Origin: Planctomycetota bacterium
GTDB lineage: Bacteria; Planctomycetota; UBA1135; GCA-002686595
Length of the DNA stretch: 64,000 bases
Reading direction: 5' to 3'
Assembly (NCBI GenBank): GCA_014238415.1
Contig: JABABA010000002.1
Location: 1-64,000, forward strand
The translations under genes and the position numbers were made by a program. Positions within the stretch are counted from its first letter, which is position 1. The number at the start of each line of letters is the position of its first letter. Below are positions 22,810 through 32,567 of this stretch, piece by piece. The notes under the pieces were generated by a model. That model was given only the letters and a program-made list of their open reading frames with translations, did not search any database and was not told where the DNA came from.

Positions 22810-25065
22810 TCACTTCTCTGCCGGTTGCCACAAGTCTCCACGACAAGAATCGCGTCCTGTTACAACGAAGGTGCGGGACAGAGCCTGACCACTGCTCACC
22901 ACCTGGCCCCCATGAGAGAACAATCGGGCGTCGGCATCGGACCAACTCGCTCGCTGTGCCAGCAGGTTCCCCCGCTCCGGATCGATGAGAACCACCAGAC
23001 CTTCACGAATAGCTGCCATAGGAAGCTCGCTGTCAGGGGGCAGCAGATGGCTCATGGATTGATCGCAGGTTTTCAGGAGAGAGGGCGCTGCTTCCACCGA
23101 AAACAAGCGCGCGTCATGGGTCATGCCCCAAAGGGTCATGTATTTTCCCGAGCGATCAAAAGTCGGGAGCATGGAACTCGGATTCCCTCCATCTTCTTCA
23201 ATTGACCAGGCCAGCGCCCATTCATCACGCACCCGCCAGAGATAGGTCACAGCCCAATCTCCGGATGTAGCCACAAGTTTCTTGCCATCTGGAGACAGAC
23301 GCAAGACTCGCAGTTCACCGCCAAAAACAAAATCCCCTGGGCAATCCAGCACACGTCGTTGCTCAAGTTCCGGGCCTTCAAGGATCAACAGGCTGACTTT
23401 CGGATCTGAGGAGCCAAAGGGGCTTCCACATCCAATGCCAACCCAACTGCCAGTCGGCTCGACCAAGAGACTGGCGCCTCTCTGATCCGGAGGCAGACCA
23501 ACCTTGCTCATTGTTCCACGCCTGATCATTGTCACCTGCGCCTCTTGATCCAGCAGCAGAATGAGTGAACCGTCGCCCACAAGGGCTGCTCTTGTCACCG
23601 GCCCCAACGCAAGATCTACGGGGGGCTTGCCTGTTCCCGGAAGCCAAAGGTGTGCTCCGGATCCCTCGGACCCTGTCCTGCCCGGCCCCAACATGACCTT
23701 ACGAGTTCCGTGCAGGATGACCGCTCGTCCATCACCTGAGAAAGTTGCGCCAGCCCCACAAGGCTCATCTCCCAGTTGGCTCAGGTCTTTCAGGTCGTAA
23801 AGCAGCGCTCGACCGGCACGAGTCTCGCAAAGAACCCGGTCGCCTCCAGCGCTGGCCAACCGCAATCCAGATCCCAAGGTCACGCTCTTCTGCACTTGCA
23901 GAGTACGCGGATCCAATAACTCCAAGAGCCCATCCGCATGAGCGCACCAAAGAAGTCCGTCAGGTGTGCGGCCAATATTTATTGGCTTGGAGACACTTGG
24001 CCAAATGGCCGTATCTTTGCCGTCTCCGCGCAAGGTCAAGCGCCTCGCAAGCCCTCGCTGATCCACCCATGCAAGCGCATCGTCATTGGAGTCACCTGGA
24101 TCCCCACGACTGACCTGAACAGAATACCCATAACGCCTGAAATCAAATGCCCGCAGGGGCCGCTGGCTCCTTCGCCATAGTTCCTCTCCACTGTCAAGGT
24201 CAAGGGCTCGCGTATGTTCATGATCGCCAAGCAAGAGCACGCCCGATTGAGAATCCAGCCAAGCGAACTGATCGGTTGGATATTCCCTCACCGGCCTCAG
24301 GTCTGACAGCCTTAGGCTCTGTGCCTGTTCGTGATTGACCAGCAGCAGGAGATCGCGTTTGGAATCCACCCCCACCAAATTTGCCTGCTCGATTACTTTC
24401 CCTCGCGTCACGATCTTGCCCTCTGCAAGGTCAAGCAACAGGGCCTCACTGTTCTCCTTGCGACCCACAAGGGCCACAGCTTTGTCGCCCCTCGAAACAA
24501 CGCGAATGTGAGGATTCACACCAAGATCAACATCATGGCTCACTTCCCCCTGCGGCTTTGTCCATGTGTGTAATCTGCCGCCTTCCTGCCACACCAGAAC
24601 CTCGCCATGTGGATCCATGTGACAGGTCAATCCAAGGCGCGTACCTCGGGACTTGAAGAGCACCTCAAAGGAATCCCCGTCCAGCAATTGAAGTTGATCG
24701 TGAGTTACCTGCAAGACTCTTGCCAGGTTGTCAGAAACAGTCGTGCGGCAATAACCCTGTTGGATCATCGCAGGGTACCCCTTGATCCGCTCGCCCGTCA
24801 CAGCATCGTGCAGTGCAAGCTGACCGATGGAACTGGCAAACAAGCAGCGCGTGCCAGATTGATTGAACCAGGACGCGCTCCTTCCTGACGCACGGGAAAT
24901 CCCTACTGGCTCACCAGATTCCACATCAAACAGCCAATTGCCCTGCGCCGCCCTCTTCCCATCCGGCGAAAGACTGATCAGGCTGGCTCGCGGAGCTGGG
25001 GCATGTAGAAGAGGGACCGGCTCCTGCTGTGAACACGCCAATATCAAGATTGCTATCAAGTGCAT
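22810..25065 (-). CDS. Beta-propeller (WD40-like) lipoprotein
   Basis: A very short signal (MHLIAILILACS) with lipobox ILAC precedes about 740 residues of WD40/quinoprotein-like blades. Repeated strand patterns include ISLSPDGKRAAQGNWLFDVESG, LRLSPDGKKLVATSGDW and TLWGMTHDARLFSVEAA. At least seven blades are likely and the length allows two propellers. No catalytic residues or enzyme motif are seen. The protein probably acts as an envelope-anchored binding scaffold. It stands alone between a terminator hairpin and a 340-bp gap. Confidence 0.75.
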   Translation of the reverse strand: MHLIAILILACSQQEPVPLLHAPAPRASLISLSPDGKRAAQGNWLFDVESGEPVGISRASGRSASWFNQSGTRCLFASSIGQLALHDAVTGERIKGYPAMIQQGYCRTTVSDNLARVLQVTHDQLQLLDGDSFEVLFKSRGTRLGLTCHMDPHGEVLVWQEGGRLHTWTKPQGEVSHDVDLGVNPHIRVVSRGDKAVALVGRKENSEALLLDLAEGKIVTRGKVIEQANLVGVDSKRDLLLLVNHEQAQSLRLSDLRPVREYPTDQFAWLDSQSGVLLLGDHEHTRALDLDSGEELWRRSQRPLRAFDFRRYGYSVQVSRGDPGDSNDDALAWVDQRGLARRLTLRGDGKDTAIWPSVSKPINIGRTPDGLLWCAHADGLLELLDPRTLQVQKSVTLGSGLRLASAGGDRVLCETRAGRALLYDLKDLSQLGDEPCGAGATFSGDGRAVILHGTRKVMLGPGRTGSEGSGAHLWLPGTGKPPVDLALGPVTRAALVGDGSLILLLDQEAQVTMIRRGTMSKVGLPPDQRGASLLVEPTGSWVGIGCGSPFGSSDPKVSLLILEGPELEQRRVLDCPGDFVFGGELRVLRLSPDGKKLVATSGDWAVTYLWRVRDEWALAWSIEEDGGNPSSMLPTFDRSGKYMTLWGMTHDARLFSVEAAPSLLKTCDQSMSHLLPPDSELPMAAIREGLVVLIDPERGNLLAQRASWSDADARLFSHGGQVVSSGQALSRTFVVTGRDSCRGDLWQPAEK

Positions 25066-25404
25066 TGCTATTGCTGCTGACTTCAGTTCACAACTAAATG
25101 TTCAATATCCCGCGGTTCACTAAAAAATCAATGTGGAATGGCAGCCTACAGCATCCTTTCAATGTGACACTTGCAGATCCATAAGATTGTCGTGATCCTA
25201 TCTGGGGCAGCGAGTAACCGGCGGGAAATTGGACATGTATCAAAGCGTGACAATCTGGAGGGGATCAAGGTCCATTGACGCGTGGGCGGGGGATGGGTTC
25301 CCAATATGAGACTGAGCCTCTTCGCAGAACGGCAATTCTCCGCGGAAGACTTAGTGTCAGGGTGTCCTCTCATCCTGCCAACCCAAGCGCAATGCTCTCC
25401 GCTA
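25066..25404. other. Intergenic region, no gene recognised
   Basis: Divergent spacer between the beta-propeller lipoprotein and the FG-GAP gene. The frame of the FG-GAP gene stays open back to 25282 but carries no signal peptide before 25405. No strong hairpin, tRNA or clear promoter is visible. Confidence 0.4.
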
Positions 25405-27102
25405 ATGACTCCCTTCCGCTCTTCTTTCATTGGTTCTACCCTTCTGCCTGCCACGACAGCTCTCCTGCTCAGTAACCTCAGCGGAGCACAAGTCGAACTC
25501 AAATGCCTAGTCGGCGATACCCTGGGTGACACCCACGGTTGGTCCGTTTCTGGCGTTGGAGACATAAATGGTGACGGCCACGACGATGTAGTTGTTGGGG
25601 CACCTGGGGTTGGTACAGGCAGCATGGACTGGACAGGTGCCGCAATTGTCTACTGCGGCCTCTCCGGCACCGAAATTCTGACCATCGAAGGCGAAGCATC
25701 CATGGATTTCTTTGGCTTCTCGGTTGCTGGTCCCGGCGATCTCAATGGTGATGGCATACCGGATATCGCGGTGGGTGCCTACCGCTGCGATGCAGGCGCG
25801 GTGGACGCGGGCAAGGTTTCGGCCTATTCGGGATCCGATGGAGCATTACTCTATCAAGTGAGTGGCGATGCTGCTGGTGACCTACTGGGACACGACCTTG
25901 CCAGCCTGGGAGATGTGAACGGCGATGGCGTAAGCGACCTCGCGATTGGTGTGCCCGGTTCAAATTCAAATGGAAACGATGCAGGTCTTGCTCGAGTGAT
26001 TTCTGGAGCGAATGGCGCAGTGCTATTTGATGTGGCGGGCAATCACTCCAACGCACAACTTGGCTTTGGGATCGGCGCTGCAAAGGATGTAAACGGAGAT
26101 GGAATTCCCGATCTGATTGCAGGTGCTCCCTTCGAGTTGAATGGCGTCGACACTCCGGGTGCCGCTCATGTCTTCTCGGGTATCAACGGCGCCCTGCTCA
26201 TGAGTCTGACCTACGATGAAGACGGCGCCCAGTACGGCTTCTCCGTGGCAGGCCTGGGCGACCTTAATGGCGATGGTCGTAGCGAATTGATTGTAGGTGC
26301 CCCCAAGTCAAAGAACGAACGCGGCGAGGCCTTTGTCTACAACGGGGCGAATGGCTCGGAGATCCATGCCTTCGAGGGAGAAGCAAACCTGAACTGGCTA
26401 GGAGACGCAGTGGGAACACCAGGCGATGTGAACGGCGATGGAGTACCCGACATTATCTTCTCTTCAATCCGCGACTACACCAATGGTCTGGTCGCTGGGA
26501 AAGTCACTATCCACTCGGGTGCCAACGGTACCGAGTTGATGGCATACCACGGAGAAGTGGGCTCCTACACCGGAGAATCAGTGGCAGCTTGCGGCGATAC
26601 AAACGGTGATGGTGTGGACGACTTTATCGTGGGTAGTAGGCGTGGCGCCGGTAATCATGGCACTGCCCTGATCATGACCCTGACTGGATGCACAGCCCCT
26701 ACAAACTATTGCGACCCCCTTCCTAACTCGACCGGCGTTCCCGCTTCGATCAACTGGGAGGGCTCTACAAGTATCAGTGCCGGCAATTTCATCCTCAAAG
26801 CTGACAACGGGCCCATTGGACAAGCGGGAATCTTCTTCTACGGTCATGGTCAGGCGACTAACCCGTTTGGAGGGGGAATCGTCTGCATTGATGGCGCTGC
26901 GGGTCTTTGGCGAGTTACACCGGCCCTTGTTTTCAGTACCGGAGGAGGCTGTAGCCACGCGTTGGACTTCAGCAACCCCCCCGCTCCCGGGGGCCTGATC
27001 CAGCCGGGATCCAGTTGGAACTTCCAATTCTGGTACCGCGATCCCGCCAGCGGAAACGGCTTCAACTTTACCGATGCTCTCAGCGTGAACTTCTGTCCTT
27101 GA
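25405..27102 (+). CDS. Secreted FG-GAP repeat protein with planctomycete-type C-terminal domain
   Basis: ATG 25405 gives a signal peptide (FIGSTLLPATTALLLSNLSGAQ). Seven integrin-alpha-like FG-GAP blades follow, each with D-x-NGDG (DINGDGHDD, DLNGDGIPD, DVNGDGVSD, DVNGDGIPD, DLNGDGRSE, DVNGDGVPD, DTNGDGVDD) followed by VGAP-like strands. Residues about 425-565 form a separate beta domain with NYCDPLPNSTG at its start and WNFQFWYRDPA...GFNFTDALSVNF at its end; I associate it with marine planctomycete secreted proteins. Likely extracellular or surface bound. Function unknown. It converges on the next gene with 9 nt between stops. Confidence 0.85.
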   Translation: MTPFRSSFIGSTLLPATTALLLSNLSGAQVELKCLVGDTLGDTHGWSVSGVGDINGDGHDDVVVGAPGVGTGSMDWTGAAIVYCGLSGTEILTIEGEASMDFFGFSVAGPGDLNGDGIPDIAVGAYRCDAGAVDAGKVSAYSGSDGALLYQVSGDAAGDLLGHDLASLGDVNGDGVSDLAIGVPGSNSNGNDAGLARVISGANGAVLFDVAGNHSNAQLGFGIGAAKDVNGDGIPDLIAGAPFELNGVDTPGAAHVFSGINGALLMSLTYDEDGAQYGFSVAGLGDLNGDGRSELIVGAPKSKNERGEAFVYNGANGSEIHAFEGEANLNWLGDAVGTPGDVNGDGVPDIIFSSIRDYTNGLVAGKVTIHSGANGTELMAYHGEVGSYTGESVAACGDTNGDGVDDFIVGSRRGAGNHGTALIMTLTGCTAPTNYCDPLPNSTGVPASINWEGSTSISAGNFILKADNGPIGQAGIFFYGHGQATNPFGGGIVCIDGAAGLWRVTPALVFSTGGGCSHALDFSNPPAPGGLIQPGSSWNFQFWYRDPASGNGFNFTDALSVNFCP

Positions 27103-27111
27103 GGGCAGAAC

Positions 27112-27837
27112 TCATAGCTGGATGTGCTTCATTGTCTCGCCCACGGGAAGTTCCAAATCAAAGGAGACCACTCGCCCTCCATCCAAGGAGATGCTGACCC
27201 GTCCTTGCATCGGAGGCAGGCCGTCCAAGATCATCGGACTGCTCGAGAAACTCCTGGTCTGATCCAAGACTCGCGGAGAAAATCGCAGGAGCCCGGACTC
27301 TGCCCATTCCCCCGTTAGGCGAACCTCCGCATGACCCATGGGTGAACCGCCCTTCCCCAAGACCTTCAGCACCAGCACTGCTCCGAGTTGGAGGTCGAAA
27401 TCCACCTGCAAGCCACCCTCGATCAGTTCACCATCCGACCGCAAGAACCCCACATCCCGGGCCTGCCAGCGCCAAGACCCGCCACCAGCCCGCAATCGGT
27501 AGGACGCTTGTGTGGCAGGAGGAGCATCGAAGCGAAAAGATCCATACGGATCGGTCTGGACCTCGTGCGATACCCAGCTTGACGGCCCTGTTACCGACAG
27601 TTGCACCGTGTGATTCCCGATTGGCTGTCCCTCGTGGTCAAACACCCGTCCTTCGATCAAACCTCCAGGCTGATCGCCACGAGTCGCCGCGATCATCTGG
27701 CTGGAGGTCGAGAAGTTGATCGCCACAAGCAAGGGCAGGGTCAACATCATGAAGGCGAGCAATGCGACAAATGCACGCCGCGGGAGAGATCCCCGCTGTT
27801 TTGTTCCGGGTCCGAAATCCCCTGGAAGCGGTGCCAT
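27112..27837 (-). CDS. Membrane-anchored carboxypeptidase-regulatory-like domain protein
   Basis: This 241-residue protein has a single N-terminal membrane segment (RRAFVALLAFMMLTLPLLVAI, about 20-40) and an extracytoplasmic beta-sandwich (about 58-120) with the regulatory-domain pattern GLIEGRVFDHEGQPIGNHTVQL...TDPYGSFRFDAPP. A second beta region follows (LGAVLVLKVLGKGGSPMGHAEVRL). Such domains are common in planctomycete surface proteins and have no catalytic residues. It begins 6 nt after the stop of the leucine-dehydrogenase-like gene, so it shares that transcript. Confidence 0.7.
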   Translation of the reverse strand: MAPLPGDFGPGTKQRGSLPRRAFVALLAFMMLTLPLLVAINFSTSSQMIAATRGDQPGGLIEGRVFDHEGQPIGNHTVQLSVTGPSSWVSHEVQTDPYGSFRFDAPPATQASYRLRAGGGSWRWQARDVGFLRSDGELIEGGLQVDFDLQLGAVLVLKVLGKGGSPMGHAEVRLTGEWAESGLLRFSPRVLDQTRSFSSSPMILDGLPPMQGRVSISLDGGRVVSFDLELPVGETMKHIQL

Positions 27838-27843
27838 GGCCTA

Positions 27844-28899
27844 TCAGGCCTTTGCGGCTCTGCCCGCTTCAAGCCGACGCTCGGCCAAGAGGTCCGCTGC
27901 ATCGTGAGTTGGAACGTCTTCTGTGCGAGCGATCTCGAAGACCTGAGCAAGATTGTGCCGAATGCTCTCGATACGTTCCATGGCAGCCGATTCGTCATAG
28001 CCGCCGGGCAGCATTTCAACGGCCACATTGATAATGCCACCAGCATTGATCACATAGTCAGGCGCGTACAGGATGCCCCGGCCCTTGAGCATTTGGCCAT
28101 GGCGCGCTTCTGCCAGCTGATTATTAGCGCAACCAGCAACGACCTTGCAGGCCAGCTTGGGAATGGTCTCATCGTTCAAAGTTGCCCCGCGGGCACAGGG
28201 AGCGTAGACATCACAAGGAATCGCCTCATGCCCCTCGTCGCGAACCGATCTGAAGCCGTGTTCCCGAATCATGGCCTCCACTCGTTCTTCATTGATGTCA
28301 CAGATTATGACCTCGGCGCCGCGTGCACCCAGGTACTCAGCTAGGCGCCCACCAACTGCACCAATACCTTGAATCAGGATCGTACGCCCTTCACAGTCAG
28401 GAGATCCAAAGGCTTCTTGCAGAGTCGCCTCGATGCCGACCAAACAGCCATAGGCTGTGTAGGGGCTGGGATTGCCGGAACTCCCCGCCTCACGGGCAAG
28501 GCCCGTAACCCACTTGGTCTCCCGTTGCACTACTTCCAGATCCGCAATACGGATGTTCATGTCCTCGGCGGTTATGTAGGACCCGCCAAGCGAATCAACA
28601 AAGCGCCCCATAGCCAGGAAAAGCGCCTCTGGCTTGATTGCGGGATCGCCAATAATCACCGACTTGCCGCCACCCAGCCCAGTGTCCGCCACGGCTGACT
28701 TGTAGGTCATGCCGCGAGACAGGCGCAGGACATCAGTCAGGGCTTCATCCTCGCTGACATAGGGCAGCATGCGCATACCACCCAGGGCCGGGCCAAGGGT
28801 CGTGTCATGCACGGCGATCAAAGCGTGCAGACCGGAGTCCTCGTCACGACAGCGCACGACTTTCTCATAGCCGTCCACGGGGAGTTCAATGATGTCCAT
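27844..28899 (-). CDS. Glu/Leu/Phe/Val dehydrogenase, leucine-dehydrogenase-like
   Basis: This 351-residue enzyme has the family pattern LGPALGGMRMLPY, the catalytic Lys region LSRGMTYKSAVADTGLGGGKSVIIGDP and the nucleotide fold GIGAVGGRLAEYLGARGAEVIICDIN. Length and motifs match octameric Leu/Phe/Val dehydrogenases, which reversibly deaminate branched or aromatic amino acids using NAD+. Substrate specificity cannot be fixed from sequence alone. A TATCCT box lies 6 nt before the ATG with no Shine-Dalgarno. The C-terminus has the expected ARTEDVPTHDAADLLAERRLE helix. Confidence 0.93.
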   Translation of the reverse strand: MDIIELPVDGYEKVVRCRDEDSGLHALIAVHDTTLGPALGGMRMLPYVSEDEALTDVLRLSRGMTYKSAVADTGLGGGKSVIIGDPAIKPEALFLAMGRFVDSLGGSYITAEDMNIRIADLEVVQRETKWVTGLAREAGSSGNPSPYTAYGCLVGIEATLQEAFGSPDCEGRTILIQGIGAVGGRLAEYLGARGAEVIICDINEERVEAMIREHGFRSVRDEGHEAIPCDVYAPCARGATLNDETIPKLACKVVAGCANNQLAEARHGQMLKGRGILYAPDYVINAGGIINVAVEMLPGGYDESAAMERIESIRHNLAQVFEIARTEDVPTHDAADLLAERRLEAGRAAKA

Positions 28900-28905
28900 G
28901 GTCTA

Positions 28906-28911
28906 CAGGAT
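28906..28911 (-). promoter_or_regulatory. -10-like box (TATCCT) of the dehydrogenase operon
   Basis: The TATCCT box ends 6 nt before the ATG, so the transcript would begin at the start codon. No Shine-Dalgarno sequence is present. Confidence 0.45.
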
Positions 28912-29257
28912 AACTGAGATGCGCCTCCCGGTCGAGCGGGTGGGGTAGCTATAGCACTCGCTTATAGGGAAGATGGCCTTCAAATGCGGTTCAAAAGTAC
29001 CTCCTGGTGCCCCCCAAGGGTAGGTCCGGGTGCACCCCCGATTCTCAAGATTCAGCACTATTGCAAGGCACCTTCCCACAGGGTCGTAAATCATCTGACT
29101 GCACCGTGGAAAGAGGCCTATGTGGTCCATGGGTCAGGGGTACAGCTGAGCCACTGAAGCGAGTCACTGGGGACCTGTGAACAACTCTTCAACAGGCCGC
29201 GGGAGAGCGCCCACCAATCCTCTCACCACCGGAGCAAATCCCGAGGGGAACAGGCGC

Positions 29258-29263
29258 TATCCT
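29258..29263 (+). promoter_or_regulatory. -10-like box (TATCCT) of the DinG-like gene
   Basis: TATCCT lies 10 nt before the GTG start. The surrounding GCGCTATCCT is identical to that upstream of hemB. Confidence 0.4.
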
Positions 29264-29273
29264 CATCCCTCCC

Positions 29274-32200
29274 GTGGACACCTCCAACTCAAGCACCAGC
29301 CAGGCCCAGGACCTGGCCTTCAAGCACGAACCGCAAGTGGTGTTCTGCTGTCTTTGGACCACAGGTATGGAGCCAGGGCAAGATCATCTTGTGCGGATCC
29401 TGGCACTGGCGCGGCGCGCAGACTGTTGGGAGAGCCTGGACCGTCTGGTGGTGGACGAGGATCCGCAGGCGAGTGCAGCCCGAGCAAAGACCTTTGACAT
29501 TGGACAACTGGTCGATCCTCTGCCTCCAGCAGAGGCCCTGATGGAACTGCAGGAGTTCATCGGGGACTCGACAGCCATGACGCCGGAAGGATCGACCCTG
29601 GAACGCTGGCTGGAATGGGGCTCGAAGAAGACAACAGTGTGCGCGACGAGCGTGGCAGAGTTTGCCGCCCTGCTGACCCCCGGACGCCATGCCAACAGCA
29701 GCACCGAAGTGATCCGGGTGCTGCTGCCCGAGGGGGTGACCAAGTCGACGGACAAGACCACGCCCGCCGAGTTGATCTACGCCCTTGGTAGCTTGATGAA
29801 GTTGTTGCACAGCTCTTCCCCCCACGCCCTGCAACTGGCGGCGAGCGGTTATGCGCTGGCCCTTGACCGCCTGAGAGTCAGCGATCCGGGGGGAGCCAGA
29901 CGCCTGCAGTTGGCCTTGAGCATGGCAGATCATCCGAGCGCATGGAATCTGAAGCCTCCCGGATGCGACACCCCGGTACCTGAGCTGCAAGATGGTCTCT
30001 TGAGCCAATCAGTGTCCAAGAGCCTTGAAATGGGGGTCTTGGGTGGTGGAGCGCTTCCTCGTTGGCACGCGGAAGCATGCCAATTGGAGGAATCTGACCC
30101 GCTTCCCCCTCGCCCGCCCGATGAGCGTCCCCTGGATGAAGCCGAGCTCGAACTTGTCGATGACCTCTTCAAAGTGCACCTGCCAGCGTGCCTTGCTGAG
30201 GAGCACAAGATCGACCCATCGCTCTGCCAACGGCCCTCCCAGCACCAGGTCGCCCGGGCGGTGGCCGAGATGTTTGGCACAAAAAAACTCCTGCTTATCC
30301 ACGCCCCCACGGGAACCGGAAAGACCCTGGCGTATCTCCTGCCCGCCATGATCTGGGCGCGGGCCAATGGCATGCGCGTGGGACTCGCAACTTACACGCG
30401 AGCGCTCCAAGAGCAGGCCATGGACCAGGAAGTTCCGCGGGCCTTGGCCGCTCTGGCACGGGCGGGGGACCCAGGATCCTTCTCGGTCAGCCTGCTCAAG
30501 GGACGCAACAACTACATGTGCTGGCGCGCTCTGGAACAGCTGGAACCCGAGCCTGACGACGATCCCGAGCGCTGGCTGGCCTGGACAACACTTGCTCTTT
30601 TTGGATTGACCGACTTGTCCGGAGACCTGGATCGCTTTCCAAAAAGGGCCCCAGTGCGCCTGGGATCGGTCAGAGAGTACCGTCGCGCCCTGCAGCGTCT
30701 ACTGAGCAACGTACGGGCTCAAACCGGCTGCTGCAGGGGCAAGCACGCAGAACGCACATGCGCCGCCCAAGTGGCTCGACGGCGAGCTGAACGCAGCAAT
30801 GTGATCATCGTGAACCATTCCCTGATGCTGACTTCTCCGGAGTTCGTGCAGACAGCAATCTTTGATGAGTGCGAACACCTGCATGATAGCGCAGCCAGCG
30901 CTTGGGAACATCGCATCGACTTCCCCACAGCCCGCGCTCATCTGAACCGTCTGCACGGTGACCGTCGACCTGGGATCTTGAACCACCTTCGAAGCCGCGC
31001 TCTGAACTCCTCTGCCATCGGACATGATCTTGAAGCAGCCTGCACATCCGCAGCAAAGGCTGGTGACTGCCTGGTCTGGCTGGAAGAAGAAGCTGCCCGC
31101 TACACCAGATGGCGAGGCAAGGAGCTGGCCCAGCGCGGGGTACAGGAGGCGCATTCGCTGTTGCATGAATACCTCGCAAGCCAGGACTCGCAACTGGTTG
31201 GGGCCCGTACTGGGCTGATGGAGGCCCTGCTGAACCTGGATTCAGCCTGCGCGCTGCTGGCAGAGCGTCTGGCCGAGGCGGACCTGCCCGGTTCAGAGCG
31301 TTCCAAACGCCAACTGGAAGTGGCACGAGGAGATCTGAATACCTTGCGCAGTTCTCTTGGGGACTGGCTCCCAATGCGCGAGGATGCCATCGCCCTCGAC
31401 AGCAAGTGGTGGTACGAAGTGGAGACTGATCCCGCGGGAGAATCGGTCCTGGTGGCAACCCCCCTCCTACCCCATGAACTCCTGGGCGCGGACTACTACC
31501 CAAATCTGAACAGCGCCGCATTTTTGTCGGCAACCACGAGGCAACGTGGTTCCTTTGATGGAGCATTACGCTTCTTGGGCCTGCATTTTGTATCCCAACC
31601 ACAGGAGAATGAGGGCTGGGCCCCGCGCACGGTGGAAACATCTGCTGCGCCCGAGGTCTTCGACTACCGGCAGGTCTTCGTAGGTTTGATGCGCGATGCA
31701 CCGGATGTCCATGACAAGCAACGCTTCTTGGAATATGCGTCTCAACTGATCGAGTTCCTGACGGACCGCACGCGTGGACGAACCCTGGTCCTCTTCACAA
31801 GCCTGGCGGACTGCCGACAGGTCGGGGAAGCCCTGCAGGCATCCTTCGAAGAACGTCACCTTCCCCTTTGGTATCAAGGTATGCCGGGAATGGACAAGGA
31901 AGAACTGGCGACCCTTTTTCGTGAGCGCACCAACTCGGTGCTTCTTGGGGTTGACACCTTCTGGTACGGAGCTGACTTCCCAGGCGAAACTCTTGAGTAT
32001 CTGATCCTGGCGCGTCTCCCTTACGGGGTGCCAGATGCCTTCCACCACGCCCAATGCGCCCTGATGGGTACGGGAGTCCAGCGCGAAGCAATCTACATGC
32101 CCCGGGCCCTTGCCAAGTTCCGCCAGGGCTTTGGCCGTCTGATGCGCAGGACCACAGACCGAGGTTGCGTGCTGATTCTGGACAAGCGCATCACCAGCTC

Positions 32201-32489
32201 GCGCCACCGGGCATTCCTCAGGGACCTACCCCTCGCTGGCTTTCAAGATGACGATGGAGCCAGAATTCAGCAGGGCGAAACCAGCCGCATCCTGAAAGCC
32301 GCCTTCGAGCACATGGGGCTGACCGAGATCCTTCAGCAGAGTGGCCAAGGGATGGACTTCACGCCCCCTGGGACGCAGACAATGATCATGCCCGCCCCCG
32401 CACCCCTTGCGGTTCCTGCGCCCACGCCCAGACCCGACAGCCCTGACCCCAGCCCTCTGGCAATCGATCCCGAAGACATTCCCTGGTAG
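29274..32489 (+). CDS. dinG: DinG/XPD-family iron-sulfur helicase with degenerate exonuclease domain and SSB-like C-terminal tip
   Basis: A 1071-residue superfamily 2 helicase starting at GTG. Walker A is APTGTGKT (344-351) and motif II is DECEH. Cysteines C416, C486, C487 and C496 lie where DinG/XPD enzymes bind a 4Fe-4S cluster. The N-terminus (VVFCCLWTTGMEPGQDHLVRILAL) looks like the ExoI motif of a DnaQ-type exonuclease (DLETTGLxPxxD) but lacks the metal-binding acidic residues, so nuclease activity is probably lost. Motif VI is FGRLMRR. The last about 45 residues are Pro/Ala-rich and end in DPEDIPW, resembling the acidic tip of SSB. Probably unwinds DNA or RNA-DNA structures during repair. 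Confidence 0.88.
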   Translation: MDTSNSSTSQAQDLAFKHEPQVVFCCLWTTGMEPGQDHLVRILALARRADCWESLDRLVVDEDPQASAARAKTFDIGQLVDPLPPAEALMELQEFIGDSTAMTPEGSTLERWLEWGSKKTTVCATSVAEFAALLTPGRHANSSTEVIRVLLPEGVTKSTDKTTPAELIYALGSLMKLLHSSSPHALQLAASGYALALDRLRVSDPGGARRLQLALSMADHPSAWNLKPPGCDTPVPELQDGLLSQSVSKSLEMGVLGGGALPRWHAEACQLEESDPLPPRPPDERPLDEAELELVDDLFKVHLPACLAEEHKIDPSLCQRPSQHQVARAVAEMFGTKKLLLIHAPTGTGKTLAYLLPAMIWARANGMRVGLATYTRALQEQAMDQEVPRALAALARAGDPGSFSVSLLKGRNNYMCWRALEQLEPEPDDDPERWLAWTTLALFGLTDLSGDLDRFPKRAPVRLGSVREYRRALQRLLSNVRAQTGCCRGKHAERTCAAQVARRRAERSNVIIVNHSLMLTSPEFVQTAIFDECEHLHDSAASAWEHRIDFPTARAHLNRLHGDRRPGILNHLRSRALNSSAIGHDLEAACTSAAKAGDCLVWLEEEAARYTRWRGKELAQRGVQEAHSLLHEYLASQDSQLVGARTGLMEALLNLDSACALLAERLAEADLPGSERSKRQLEVARGDLNTLRSSLGDWLPMREDAIALDSKWWYEVETDPAGESVLVATPLLPHELLGADYYPNLNSAAFLSATTRQRGSFDGALRFLGLHFVSQPQENEGWAPRTVETSAAPEVFDYRQVFVGLMRDAPDVHDKQRFLEYASQLIEFLTDRTRGRTLVLFTSLADCRQVGEALQASFEERHLPLWYQGMPGMDKEELATLFRERTNSVLLGVDTFWYGADFPGETLEYLILARLPYGVPDAFHHAQCALMGTGVQREAIYMPRALAKFRQGFGRLMRRTTDRGCVLILDKRITSSRHRAFLRDLPLAGFQDDDGARIQQGETSRILKAAFEHMGLTEILQQSGQGMDFTPPGTQTMIMPAPAPLAVPAPTPRPDSPDPSPLAIDPEDIPW

Positions 32490-32567
32490 TTCCCCCGAAC
32501 CCGACGATTCCTCAACCAGAACAAAAAGGACCGGGAACTCGAAGGGCTCAGATGCGAAGATCCCCCC

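Larger units (their letters stand above)
28900..29273. other. Divergent intergenic region
   Basis: About 370 bases between the dehydrogenase and the helicase. Both flanking starts have a TATCCT box close by (28906-28911 minus, 29258-29263 plus). The middle contains short open frames without family features and a tRNA-like fold that fails on base pairing. Confidence 0.4.

Noticed and set aside
28935-29025. tRNA-like element (GGGG...CCCC with a GGTTCAAA segment and a CCA)
   Set aside because: The T-stem cannot pair, the acceptor stem has a mismatch and no proper anticodon arm forms.
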